Assembly: GCA_041175505.1 (NCBI GenBank)
Contig: JBEDET010000001.1
Span: 62,001 to 126,000 of the forward strand
Length of the DNA stretch: 64,000 bases
Source: Sphingorhabdus_B sp041175505
GTDB taxonomy: Bacteria > Pseudomonadota > Alphaproteobacteria > Sphingomonadales > Sphingomonadaceae
Direction of reading: 5' to 3'
Under the pieces are notes generated by a model, which saw only the letters and a program-made list of their open reading frames with translations, was not told the origin of the DNA and made no database searches. This document shows, in pieces, positions 43,273 to 52,072 of the stretch (position 1 is its first letter; every line of letters starts with the position of its first letter). A program made the translations under genes and the position numbers.

Positions 43273-46140
43273 TTACATTTTGAAGCGTGCACCAAACAGG
43301 ATGGTCCGGCCAAAATGGTTGTTCTCATAGTTGCGGTCCGCATCAAAGTCGGTGAACCGGTAGCGATAGGTATCCAGCAAGTTGTTGCCTTCTAAAGATA
43401 CTTCCATCCACTCGGTCAGCTTGTAACGGACAGAGGCGTCAAAGTTGGTGGTTGCGCCATAACCTTCCAAAATGTTGCCCGTGCCGCTTGCGCCTTCATG
43501 ATAGCGGCCACGATAGCTCAGCATCCCGCGGGCACTGAACTTGCCATCATCATAATAAAGCGTGCCGTTAAATGCCTTTTTGGTGACATTACCCAGCGTA
43601 TTGCTGACGACCGCATTCTGCAAAGCACCACCTGGGGCAATTGCAGGGCCTTGGACATTGAAGCTCGCGTTCGAGTCAATGAACGTGGCGTTTGCAAGGA
43701 CGCCGAAGTTGGAAAGCATGCCATCTGTGAACGCGCTGAACGGAATTTGCGCAGCGAGTTCGATACCCTTCAGTTTCGCACCCGAACCATTGACGGTGGT
43801 AGCCAGCGTCCAACGTGGTTCAGCCTGTTGCGCCGGGTTCAAAGCCGCTGGTGATGCGGGGCTGAGCACCGATGCTGGCAAACCGGTTTGCGCAAATGTT
43901 GCGCCGGTAATCGACGCCGATTGCGTAAAGGTGCTGACGTCCTTTTTGAACACTGCGAGCGACAATACGGCCTGAGGCGCGAAATACCATTCGAGCGACA
44001 AGTCATAGTTTCGGGCACGATAGGGATTCAGGAACGGGTTACCGCTGGTGACGCGATAGTTAAATCCGTCTGCCGAACCACCTGGGGTCAACGAACCCAG
44101 CGTTGGGCGTGTCATCACGTCTGCAACCGCAACGCGCACGATTGTGCTTTCCGTTGGGTACAAAGCAAGGTTTGCCGATGGCAACCAATCGTCATAGCTA
44201 CGGGTGACGGTCGCGGTGACGCCGCTGACGAGGCCATATGAAGACTGGTCGGTCTTCGCATAACGAATGCCTGCATTCAGTGCATATTCAATTCCAAGGA
44301 CATCGCCCTTGGCGTCCGCTTGCAGATAGGCACCCTTGGTCGTTTCTTGAACGCCGCGGATGTTACCGGCATCAATTGCTGCAGTAAGGTTGTACAGGCC
44401 AGTGAACGCGGTTGCGGCGTCGAGTTTAGGCACGATCCAGCCGTTTGTGTTTCCAGCTGGCTGACCTGCGTTACCCAGGCTGAACGATTGCGACAAAGCG
44501 GGCGTAACCGCAAAGCCATAAACCGCCGTTGGCCCAAACAGGCTGCTTGCCGAGCAAGTGATTGTACCCGCTGTGCTGGTTACGCGGCTTGTGCCGCCGT
44601 TACCGCAAACAGCGGTATCACGGGTGTAGGCTTCGGCATCGAAGTTGAACCGGCGCCATACGGCACCCGCCTTCAATGTGATATTTTCATTAACGTCCCA
44701 CTCGGTCCGCAACTGTGCGGTTTTGAAGCGGTTGGTCACGTTCGAAGGCCGGTCACGGATTTCTGCAAGCTGGAAGTTTGCAGGATCCATGACGCTGGTT
44801 CCAAAGGTCAGCTTTGGACGCGCCATGTCCGTGTAGTCATAGCTATAGCCCTGCGCATCACGGTCATCGAAAATGATGGTCGTTTCGACCGGGATATCAG
44901 CGTTCGATTTTGACACGCCACCCAATGCGGTGAAGCGCAAATTGTCGGTAACGTCCTGATCCCATGTACCGCCAACCTGATAGAATTTGGTTTGCGATTC
45001 ACGCAGATAATGCTCGGTACGCACCCATGCATCATTCAGCGTCGCCGAAATCATGTTGTTGTTGGCGTCATAAACAGGGTTCACGACATTGATCGAACGC
45101 TCGTTGGAACGCAGCAATACTTCGCCCCATTGCTCTTCACGTGACGCGTCATATTTTGAAAATAGGGCATCGATCGAAAGCTTGGTCGCGTCGCTTGGTG
45201 AATATTGCACCGAACCGGTCAGGCCCAAGCGCTCACGATCGTGGGCAACTTCGCCGTAACGCGGAATACGTGGGTGGAATGCTGTCGCTGCACGGTCACA
45301 AGCGGTGCTTGGGACGTAGGTTCCGCCGCTGTTCGCGGTGGTGAAGCAATTGGTTGCGTCGACACCGTCAAAACGCGCCTGCGCCCAACGGACCGAGTTG
45401 TTGCCAAGTTCCAATGTGCTGGTTTTCGAATAAGCGGCCGAAATCGACGCACCGAGGGTACCGGCATCATTGCGCCAGCTCAGCAAACCAGCAACGCGCG
45501 GTCCAAGGTCTTTCGACAGATCATTGTACGAACCTACGACCGAAAGCGCACCGTTAAGTCCAGCACGGCCAGCCAAAGGATTGCCGGTGTTCAGGTCGAC
45601 AACCGCACCCAGCGAACCTTCGTCAAGCGATGCTTCGGCGGTTTTGCGAACCACAAGGCTGCTGAACAGTTCAGATGCAAATACGTTGAAATCGAACGCA
45701 CGGTCGCGGTTTGCAGAAGCGCCGTCGGTCGAGGTAGCAATTGTCTCCATGCCGTTAACGCGCACGCGCGTGAACTGCGACGAGAGACCACGAACCGTGA
45801 TAGACCGGCCTTCGCCGCCATCACGGCTGATCGAAATGCCCGGAATACGCTGAAGCGATTCCGCGAGGTTTTGGTCAGGGAATTTTGCGATGTCTTCGGC
45901 CACAATCGCGTCCACTGCAGCGACGGAATCGCGCTTCAGGTTCAGCGCTGCTTCCAACGAAGCGCGGAAACCGGTGACAACGATTGCATCACCTTCTTCT
46001 GCAGGTGCAGTTTCAGTGGCAGCATTTTCAGCCGCGGCGTCTTGCGCATGGGCCGTGCCTACCGCCAAAACGCTCAGTGAAACCGCCGACAAGAATTTCG
46101 TCGCATTTTTGCTAAATTCACGCGATCCAGATTTAATCAT
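43273..46140 (-). CDS. TonB-dependent receptor, probable oligogalacturonide uptake
   Basis: A 955-residue outer-membrane receptor. The signal peptide ends near AVGTAHAQ, and DAIVVTGFRASLEAAL is the TonB box and signature region. The plug domain (DIAKFPDQNLAESLQRIPG, RSITVRGLSSQFTRVRVNG) is followed by the 22-strand barrel, and the last residue pattern NHFGRTILFGARFKM ends on an aromatic-rich strand. This is the sphingomonad/xanthomonad carbohydrate receptor type. As first gene of the operon and facing pectate lyase, it probably imports oligogalacturonides. An operator-like site at 46,170 lies 30 bases before the start. Confidence 0.93.
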   Translation of the reverse strand: MIKSGSREFSKNATKFLSAVSLSVLAVGTAHAQDAAAENAATETAPAEEGDAIVVTGFRASLEAALNLKRDSVAAVDAIVAEDIAKFPDQNLAESLQRIPGISISRDGGEGRSITVRGLSSQFTRVRVNGMETIATSTDGASANRDRAFDFNVFASELFSSLVVRKTAEASLDEGSLGAVVDLNTGNPLAGRAGLNGALSVVGSYNDLSKDLGPRVAGLLSWRNDAGTLGASISAAYSKTSTLELGNNSVRWAQARFDGVDATNCFTTANSGGTYVPSTACDRAATAFHPRIPRYGEVAHDRERLGLTGSVQYSPSDATKLSIDALFSKYDASREEQWGEVLLRSNERSINVVNPVYDANNNMISATLNDAWVRTEHYLRESQTKFYQVGGTWDQDVTDNLRFTALGGVSKSNADIPVETTIIFDDRDAQGYSYDYTDMARPKLTFGTSVMDPANFQLAEIRDRPSNVTNRFKTAQLRTEWDVNENITLKAGAVWRRFNFDAEAYTRDTAVCGNGGTSRVTSTAGTITCSASSLFGPTAVYGFAVTPALSQSFSLGNAGQPAGNTNGWIVPKLDAATAFTGLYNLTAAIDAGNIRGVQETTKGAYLQADAKGDVLGIEYALNAGIRYAKTDQSSYGLVSGVTATVTRSYDDWLPSANLALYPTESTIVRVAVADVMTRPTLGSLTPGGSADGFNYRVTSGNPFLNPYRARNYDLSLEWYFAPQAVLSLAVFKKDVSTFTQSASITGATFAQTGLPASVLSPASPAALNPAQQAEPRWTLATTVNGSGAKLKGIELAAQIPFSAFTDGMLSNFGVLANATFIDSNASFNVQGPAIAPGGALQNAVVSNTLGNVTKKAFNGTLYYDDGKFSARGMLSYRGRYHEGASGTGNILEGYGATTNFDASVRYKLTEWMEVSLEGNNLLDTYRYRFTDFDADRNYENNHFGRTILFGARFKM

Positions 46141-46169
46141 TCCCACTTCCCTTCGCAATGACCCGGAAT

Positions 46170-46183
46170 TGATACCGGTGTCT
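46170..46183 (-). promoter_or_regulatory. Operator-like site upstream of the TonB receptor operon
   Basis: TGATACCGGTGTCT matches the other island sites in the core ACCGGTGTC but differs in both ends of the 14-mer. It lies 30 bases upstream of the receptor start codon, where a bound repressor would block transcription. LacI-family proteins bind partly palindromic sites with a central CG, as here. Confidence 0.6.
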
Positions 46184-46314
46184 TTTTGATTCGAGACGCG
46201 ATGGAAACCAGCGCATCCTCTCCGTTCCGGCTGCGTCTTTTAACGCTATATTGCCGCTTTTAATAACTTCGGGCACCTGTCGGGCGATGGGCAGTTTGAC
46301 CCAAACGCACTTAA

Positions 46315-46328
46315 GGTAACCGGTGTCA
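46315..46328 (+). promoter_or_regulatory. Operator-like site upstream of pectate lyase
   Basis: GGTAACCGGTGTCA, identical over 14 bases to the site at 52,041. It lies 57 bases before the pectate lyase start codon. With the site at 46,170 it brackets the 244-base divergent control region between the receptor and lyase genes. Confidence 0.7.
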
Positions 46329-46384
46329 TTTATACGTTGCTGCGAACTGGCCTTCATGTCAAGATAGCTTCCAAGGAGATGCAT

Positions 46385-47731
46385 ATGCTTATTCGGATGT
46401 TGTTGCTTTTGGGCCTCACTTGGGCCGCGGTTCCTGCGCAGGCTGAAACGCTTGCCTTTCCCAATGCGGTCGGTTGGGCCAAGGAAACCGTGGGCGGACG
46501 CGGCGGCCAGATTATTCGTGTCACCAGCCTGGCAGCAGAGGGGCCCGGAACGCTGAAAGCAGCCATCGAAACAAAAGGCCCGCGGATTATTGTGTTCGAG
46601 GTTGGCGGCGTCATCGACCTGAAGCGCACATCACTTGAAATCAAAGAGCCCTTCCTGACCATTGCCGGACAGACGGCGCCCTCACCCGGCATTACAATTA
46701 TCAAGGGCGGCATCGATGTGCGCGGTCATGACGTCATCATCCGGCATATCCGGGTTAAGACGGGCGCAGACGGACAGGCAAAGCGCAGCGGCTGGGAAGC
46801 GGACTCTCTCTCCACGGTGGCGGCACATAATGTGATCATTGACCACTGCACCTTAAGCTGGGGCATTGACGAAAACATGTCGGCCAGCGGGCCACGCTTC
46901 ACCGGAAAAACATTGGAAGAATGGCGCAACGGAACCAGCCGTAACATCACCTTTTCCTACAACCTAGCAGCCGAAGGCCTTGCCGATACCAGCCACCCAA
47001 AGGGCGAGCACAGCAAAGGTTCGCTCATTCATGACAATGCGACTGGCATCCTGTTTTACCGCAACATTTGGGCTCATAATGTCGAACGCAGCCCGTTGAT
47101 CAAGGGCGGCGCTCAGGCGGCGATGATCAACAATTTGATCTACGATCCCGGCAAGCGCGCGATGCATTATAATCTGATGGCGCTCGAATGGGCTGGCCAG
47201 CCTTATGTGACCGGCGAGATGACAGCCGTCGGCAACGTGATGCGCGCTGGTCCCTCCACCGATGAGGATTTGCCGTTTCTCATGCTCGGCGGCGACGGTG
47301 ATCTGCGCTATCATGGGCGTGACAACATTGCGGTCGATAAATTTGGCAATCCATTGCCGATGTTCGGCCGCTATGGCGAAACCCGCGCCAAGCTAATTGA
47401 AGTAAAGAAACCGGTTATCTGGCCATCGAACATTGCAGTGCTCCCTGCGCGTGATGTTGAAACGCATGTGCTGGCCAATGCGGGCGCCCGTCCGTGGGAT
47501 CGGGACGCAGATGATATTCGCGTGCTATTTTTCATCGCCGAGGGGCGCGGTGAAATCATCGACGACGAGACAGAGGTTAGCGCTTATCCATCACCAAAGC
47601 CAACGGCAGCGCCATTTGTAGAGGCCGATTGGAACCTTGACACGATGGAACCCAAATCCGGTCTCTATCCTGGCCAAAAGGCACCGGCGCAGGAAACCAT
47701 GTCGGCACGCGACCGCGCTATGCGGCTATGA
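46385..47731 (+). CDS. Pectate lyase, exported
   Basis: A 448-residue protein with a signal peptide (about 1-18, ending PAQAE) and a right-handed beta-helix of the polysaccharide lyase family 1 type. GRGGQIIRVTSL, GGVIDLKRTSLEIKEPFLTI, GQTAPSPGI, RHIRVKTG and DHCTLSWGIDENM (calcium-binding acidic residues) fit pectate lyases. It would cleave pectate by beta-elimination to 4,5-unsaturated oligogalacturonides. Start at ATG 46385 is chosen because AAGGAG lies six bases before it; ATG 46379 is too close. kdgF follows after 10 bases, as expected for a lyase pathway. Confidence 0.85.
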   Translation: MLIRMLLLLGLTWAAVPAQAETLAFPNAVGWAKETVGGRGGQIIRVTSLAAEGPGTLKAAIETKGPRIIVFEVGGVIDLKRTSLEIKEPFLTIAGQTAPSPGITIIKGGIDVRGHDVIIRHIRVKTGADGQAKRSGWEADSLSTVAAHNVIIDHCTLSWGIDENMSASGPRFTGKTLEEWRNGTSRNITFSYNLAAEGLADTSHPKGEHSKGSLIHDNATGILFYRNIWAHNVERSPLIKGGAQAAMINNLIYDPGKRAMHYNLMALEWAGQPYVTGEMTAVGNVMRAGPSTDEDLPFLMLGGDGDLRYHGRDNIAVDKFGNPLPMFGRYGETRAKLIEVKKPVIWPSNIAVLPARDVETHVLANAGARPWDRDADDIRVLFFIAEGRGEIIDDETEVSAYPSPKPTAAPFVEADWNLDTMEPKSGLYPGQKAPAQETMSARDRAMRL

Positions 47732-47741
47732 GCAACGGCAT

Positions 47742-48128
47742 ATGATTTTCTCTCTGCTCATGCTCTTGGCAGCACCGCCGATGGTCGTGATCAACGAGCG
47801 CGATGTTGTTCGGCAGGAAGCGCCGCCCCATGGTGCAATCGGCATGAGCACCGCCTATCGCATCAGCGACGTTGTGCCGCAGCCGCGGACGATGGAATTT
47901 CGCAAACGGGTGCTACACAAGGGCGCGGCCATCGGGCTGCACCCCATTGCACATGACGAAGTCTATTATGTCCTGTCGGGCGAAGGCGAAGTCACCTCCG
48001 ATGGCGTTTCGCAGCGGCTACGCCCGGGGATGGCGGCGTACTTATATAACGGCGCTGTGGTGGGCATAAGGCAAACGGGTAACAAGCCCCTCAGCCTCAT
48101 CATCAGCTACCCGGTCACGCCCAAATAG
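47742..48128 (+). CDS. kdgF: KdgF-like cupin
   Basis: A 128-residue single-domain cupin. The metal-ligand histidines lie in GLHPIAHDEVYYVLSGEGEV, with a further conserved ligand region following. KdgF speeds the ring-opening of 4,5-unsaturated galacturonate to 5-keto-4-deoxyuronate (DKI), the first step after lyase cleavage. The N terminus (MIFSLLMLLAAPPMV) is hydrophobic and might be a signal peptide, but it lacks a positively charged region, so location is uncertain. Its position behind pectate lyase and near dhuI supports the call. Confidence 0.8.
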   Translation: MIFSLLMLLAAPPMVVINERDVVRQEAPPHGAIGMSTAYRISDVVPQPRTMEFRKRVLHKGAAIGLHPIAHDEVYYVLSGEGEVTSDGVSQRLRPGMAAYLYNGAVVGIRQTGNKPLSLIISYPVTPK

Positions 48129-48146
48129 GGCGCTTAGGGTCAGGAC

Positions 48147-49589
48147 CTAGGTGCCGGGCTGAATATACGGGATGCGCGCAAATAGTTCGCGTTCCCACTT
48201 GCGCGGATCGTTCTCCACGCGGCTGTTCGTGTCAAAGATCATCGTTTCGCGCTTCGCCAAACTATAGGTTTGCCAGCCGGGATTACCGGTGCGCGCAAAG
48301 CGCACAAACGCATCCATGATCCGCACGCTCATGGCCTGCTGCTCCATGGAGGGTTCGGGGACGGTTCCGAACGATAGCCCAATATCGTCGGTGTGCTTGG
48401 CCTGTTCAAAATCGAGCTGATACACAAAGGCGGGAGCGCCGGCTTTGGCGCGTTCTTCTGCCTCTATAACCTGCCCACGCCAACTGCGCGCTGTTGTCAC
48501 GACGCGGTGGAATAAATCCAAAGGCGCCGCATCCGGATATTGCGATCGGAATTGCCGAACCACCCACTCGGGCTGCGCATCAATCCGCATTTCCGGGGCA
48601 ACGCGACGCGCCAGATTATCGAAATCAAGCCCCGCCAATTGTTTGGCATTCGGCGCGTAAAATGCCCGCGATTCCAGCACCGTATTCCCCAACATCATGG
48701 GAATATCCAAGGATTGCGGCGCAGCGTCTGGCCAAAATGGATGCCGGTGCAAATGCCGCATATCCAGCACGGGCCCCATATACACGCCGCCGCCCAATAT
48801 GGGATCTTGCGCCGACAAGGCGGCAACCAACTGTTCTGCCGGCACTGTTGCGGGGTCTTGCCCGTTCAGTGCCGCCTGAAGCGCGGCCGCGCGCTTCTCC
48901 GCATTCAACGGGCCCGTTGCGGTCACTTGCTGGCCGCTCATGGTAATGGCCTTGTGGAACAGGCCTTTGGCGGCAGGCATTGCCATCAAAGTCGCAATTT
49001 TCGCGCCGCCGCCCGATTGGCCAAAGACCGTCACATTACTGGGGTCACCGCCAAATTCGGCAATATGTGCCTGAACCCATTGCAGCGCGAGGATGAGGTC
49101 CAATTGCCCCGCATTGCCGCTGTCGGGAAAGCGTTCGGGCACATATAAATAGCCAAAGGCATTGAGCCGATGGTTGACGGTCACGACAACAACATCGCCA
49201 TGCGTAGCCAGCGCCGCGCCGTCATTTACAGGGTCCGTGACGCTTCCGGTCGAATAGGCTCCGCCATGAAAATAGACCATGACCGGCCGGGGCTGCTTTG
49301 CCTTTGCCTTGGGGGCCCACAGATTAAGAAACAGGCAATCCTCGCTAGCCGGAAGGTAACGGTTGCCGGGCTGCGGACAGGCCGGCCCGAATGACGCAAA
49401 GGCACCGGCTGAGGATGCAACAAATGGCACAGCACGCGGCGCAGCAAAGCGTTCGGCGACGCCGTATCTTATCCCTTTTAAAATGCGGAGATGTGATTGC
49501 GCTTTGGACGCATATGTCGGCACCGCAGCGATAGCCATTGCCCCGCCCAAAACAGCCCGGCGGCTGAAATGATTAGCGCCTGACGTCAA
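48147..49589 (-). CDS. Type B carboxylesterase, Tat-exported
   Basis: About 480 residues. A twin-arginine signal is present near the N terminus (FSRRAVLGGAMAIA). The family motifs SEDCLFLNLW and YFHGGAYSTGS (oxyanion hole) and the nucleophile Ser in FGQSGGGAKI are intact. It could remove methyl, acetyl or feruloyl esters from pectin; the substrate is not readable from the sequence. The start is uncertain: TTG 49589 with GGA upstream is taken, TTG 49601 is possible; both overlap the end of kdgK. It is the last gene of the dhuI operon. Confidence 0.8.
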   Translation of the reverse strand: MTSGANHFSRRAVLGGAMAIAAVPTYASKAQSHLRILKGIRYGVAERFAAPRAVPFVASSAGAFASFGPACPQPGNRYLPASEDCLFLNLWAPKAKAKQPRPVMVYFHGGAYSTGSVTDPVNDGAALATHGDVVVVTVNHRLNAFGYLYVPERFPDSGNAGQLDLILALQWVQAHIAEFGGDPSNVTVFGQSGGGAKIATLMAMPAAKGLFHKAITMSGQQVTATGPLNAEKRAAALQAALNGQDPATVPAEQLVAALSAQDPILGGGVYMGPVLDMRHLHRHPFWPDAAPQSLDIPMMLGNTVLESRAFYAPNAKQLAGLDFDNLARRVAPEMRIDAQPEWVVRQFRSQYPDAAPLDLFHRVVTTARSWRGQVIEAEERAKAGAPAFVYQLDFEQAKHTDDIGLSFGTVPEPSMEQQAMSVRIMDAFVRFARTGNPGWQTYSLAKRETMIFDTNSRVENDPRKWERELFARIPYIQPGT

Positions 49590-50583
49590 GATTTCCGTCA
49601 ACAAACGCGTCGATGTCGGCCTGTCCGAACAAACTCGCATCACCCGGCAATGAATGTTTGAGGCATGTCAGCGCAAGGCCCGTCTTCGCCAAAGCGTCAG
49701 CATCGCCGCCCGCAAAATGCGCATGCAGCACACCGGCGGCAAAAGCATCGCCTGCGCCAATGCGGTCGATGATTCCGGTGACATCAACCTCATCGGTTTG
49801 CGCAAAGCTGTCGCGCAAATCGACACGCGCGGACAATTGGTGATGATCGGCGCTGACGAGGTGCCGCGCGGTCGACGCAATCAGTTTTAACGATGGGAAT
49901 GCATCAAAAGCAGCCTGTGCCGCTTCCCGCCTGCGGTCAGTGCCGTCGCCGGAGAAATCCTTACCCAGAACCAAAGATATATCGCGGTGATTGCCGAACA
50001 ATATATCCGCCATGCCGATCAATTCGCTCAAGATCGCGCGCGGGTTGCTGTCCCAACGTTCCCACAACATCGCGCGATAATTGCCATCGAACGAAATCGG
50101 CACGCCCAGACGCACCGCCGCTTTGGCCGCCGCTAATGCGGCCTCGGCAGATTGCGGGCCCAGTGCCGGCGTAATGCCCGACAAATGCAGCATCTGCGCA
50201 TGTGCGAGCAATTCATCCCAATCAAAGTCCGCTGCGGTTGCTTGCGCAAAGCTTGAACCCAAGCGGTCATAGACGATTTCGGAAGCACGAAGCCCCGCGC
50301 CCTGCGCCAGAAAATACAGACCCATACGCCCGTCGCGTATCTGGACCTTTTTGCAGTCTACGCCATGCGCGCGGATCGATGACACCGCGCCGTGCCCCAA
50401 CGCATTGTCGGGAACCGCGCTGATCATTGTCGTCGCATGCCCCAAATGCGAAAGGCCAACGGCAACATTTGCCTCGGCACCACCCACTTGGATGTCAAAG
50501 GATGGCGACTGCATAAGCAGCTCCCGCCCCGGGGCCGTTAGCCGAATAAGCAATTCACCGAAGAAAACGACTGGCTTTGACAT
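49573..50583 (-). CDS. kdgK: 2-keto-3-deoxygluconate kinase
   Basis: A 336-residue PfkB-family sugar kinase. GELLIRLTAPGRELLMQSP, VGGAEANVAVGLSHLGH and the PfkB signature DRIGAGDAFAAGVLHA with its catalytic aspartate near residue 278 are present. It phosphorylates KDG to KDPG, the point where the lyase branch and the galacturonate branch join. KDPG aldolase is not in the window and must be elsewhere. ATG 50583 starts nine bases after the kduD stop. Confidence 0.92.
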   Translation of the reverse strand: MSKPVVFFGELLIRLTAPGRELLMQSPSFDIQVGGAEANVAVGLSHLGHATTMISAVPDNALGHGAVSSIRAHGVDCKKVQIRDGRMGLYFLAQGAGLRASEIVYDRLGSSFAQATAADFDWDELLAHAQMLHLSGITPALGPQSAEAALAAAKAAVRLGVPISFDGNYRAMLWERWDSNPRAILSELIGMADILFGNHRDISLVLGKDFSGDGTDRRREAAQAAFDAFPSLKLIASTARHLVSADHHQLSARVDLRDSFAQTDEVDVTGIIDRIGAGDAFAAGVLHAHFAGGDADALAKTGLALTCLKHSLPGDASLFGQADIDAFVDGNLDVRR

Positions 50584-50592
50584 CACCGGACG

Positions 50593-51348
50593 TTAGCGCG
50601 CCAACCAGCCGCCATCAACGGCCAGAATGTGACCATTGACATAGTCGGCAGCCGACGACGCCAAAAACACCGCCGCGCCGCCGATATCTTCGGCCTTACC
50701 CCAACGTCCGGCGGGAATACGCTCAACGATCTGGCGGTTGCGGTTTTCATCGGCTTGCAGAGCTGCCGTATTATTGGTTTCGATATAGCCCGGTGCAATG
50801 GCGTTTACATTGATGCCCTTGGCCGCCCATTCATTGGCCATCGCCTTGGTCAAACCGCCCACGCCAGATTTCGACGCGGTGTAGCTCGGCACGCGGATGC
50901 CGCCCTGAAAGGTGAGCATCGATGCGATGTTGATGATCTTGCCCGAACCTTGCGATATCATGCCTTTGGCCGCAGCCTGAGACAGGAAAAACAAGGTTTT
51001 GAGATTGGTGTCGATAACCGCATCCCAATCTTCTTCGGTAAAATCCACGGCATCATTTCGGCGGATGATCCCGGCGTTATTCACCAAGATATCCAGCCGC
51101 CCGAACGCCGCCTGTGTTTCATCAACGACCCGCGCGACAGGCTCAATAGAAGACAAGTCAGCGGTAATGTTCACCGCCTTGCGTCCATTTGCCTCGATCA
51201 AGGCCAGCGTTTCTGTTGGCGCGGAGCGACCCGCGACGGCAACATCAGCGCCTGCTTTTGACAAGGCGACGGCGATTGCCTGACCAATGCCCGTATTGGC
51301 ACCAGTGACCAGCGCCGTTTTGCCCGAAAGATCAAATGGCGCGGTCAT
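50593..51348 (-). CDS. kduD: 2-dehydro-3-deoxy-D-gluconate 5-dehydrogenase (KduD)
   Basis: A 251-residue short-chain dehydrogenase. VTGANTGIGQAIAVAL is the nucleotide-binding motif, NNAGIIRR follows, and the catalytic Tyr and Lys are in VPSYTASKSGV, preceded by SMLTFQGGIR, which is typical of KduD. It reduces DK-II (3-deoxy-2,5-diketogluconate) to KDG with NAD(P)H. The start at 51348 lies one base after the dhuI stop, so the two steps are translationally coupled. Confidence 0.93.
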   Translation of the reverse strand: MTAPFDLSGKTALVTGANTGIGQAIAVALSKAGADVAVAGRSAPTETLALIEANGRKAVNITADLSSIEPVARVVDETQAAFGRLDILVNNAGIIRRNDAVDFTEEDWDAVIDTNLKTLFFLSQAAAKGMISQGSGKIINIASMLTFQGGIRVPSYTASKSGVGGLTKAMANEWAAKGINVNAIAPGYIETNNTAALQADENRNRQIVERIPAGRWGKAEDIGGAAVFLASSAADYVNGHILAVDGGWLAR

Positions 51349-51349
51349 A

Positions 51350-51988
51350 TCAGGCTGCCACGCTCCGCAGATAGGCGGACATTTCTTCATCCTGCGAATT
51401 GGCGTAGAAATATTCGGCGAAGCGTTCACCGGCAATCGCAGCCTTCAGCAGATCCTGATCAACCGTTTTGAGGACGGTCAGCATGTCGCGGCAAGATGCG
51501 GCCTTAACATCCTTCAATATGCCCCGGTTGGCGGCCATGAAGTGCGCGCGCTCCTTGGGGTAACCCGCGCCGCCTTCATTTTCGAAAATCTTGCGGTAGC
51601 AATCTTGCAGGTTCAATTCAGCCGCCCAGCCAAAGCCTTTTGCATAAGGCATCGACATCGCGTTGCCGTCATTGATCTGGCTGAACAGGAACGCATCAGT
51701 CGGGTCAATCACAAGGCCGCAAAATACGCCGGGCATTGCGTTGCATGCCAACATGGAACCCATGCCGGTGCCGCAACCCGTCACGACAAAATCAGCCGCT
51801 TTGGAGTTGAGCAATATTCCGGCGAGCAAACCGTTCATGACATAAGTCAGCGACGCAGTATCCTCTGCGCTATACATGCCATAATTGAAAACCTGATGGC
51901 CCAATGGCTCTGCGACTGCAATCAGTGCATCGTTAATGATGCTGTTCTTAGCCGCTTGGCTATTTTCGGTGATCAGCGCGATCTTCAT
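51350..51988 (-). CDS. dhuI: RpiB/LacAB-family isomerase of the DhuI type
   Basis: A 212-residue protein. TENSQAAKNSIINDAL, FNYGM, NGLLAGILLNSKAADFVVTG, CGTGMGSML, GLVIDPTDAFLFSQINDGNA and YAKGFGWAAELNLQ match the streptococcal DhuI that isomerises 4-deoxy-L-threo-5-hexosulose-uronate (DKI), with the catalytic cysteine of the RpiB fold in GCGTGMG. It is much longer than RpiB (150). It would replace the cupin KduI of enterobacteria. Its place before kduD and kdgK supports that role. First gene of its operon, with an operator-like site 52 bases upstream. Confidence 0.85.
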   Translation of the reverse strand: MKIALITENSQAAKNSIINDALIAVAEPLGHQVFNYGMYSAEDTASLTYVMNGLLAGILLNSKAADFVVTGCGTGMGSMLACNAMPGVFCGLVIDPTDAFLFSQINDGNAMSMPYAKGFGWAAELNLQDCYRKIFENEGGAGYPKERAHFMAANRGILKDVKAASCRDMLTVLKTVDQDLLKAAIAGERFAEYFYANSQDEEMSAYLRSVAA

Positions 51989-52040
51989 AAATATCCTTTC
52001 CCGTCAAACCCGATGGTTTGTTATCAAAAACTGCAATGAA

Positions 52041-52054
52041 GGTAACCGGTGTCA
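52041..52054. promoter_or_regulatory. Operator-like site upstream of dhuI operon
   Basis: GGTAACCGGTGTCA, exactly the 14-mer found upstream of pectate lyase. It lies 53 bases before the dhuI start and 18 bases after the end of the LacI regulator gene, so it controls the dhuI operon rather than the regulator. Confidence 0.7.
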
Positions 52055-52072
52055 TCTGCAAGTGCAATATCG

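Noticed and set aside
45205..46080. A 291-codon frame opposite the TonB-dependent receptor gene
   Set aside because: Antisense shadow of the receptor N-terminal region; Arg/Thr/Ala-rich composition typical of non-coding readings.
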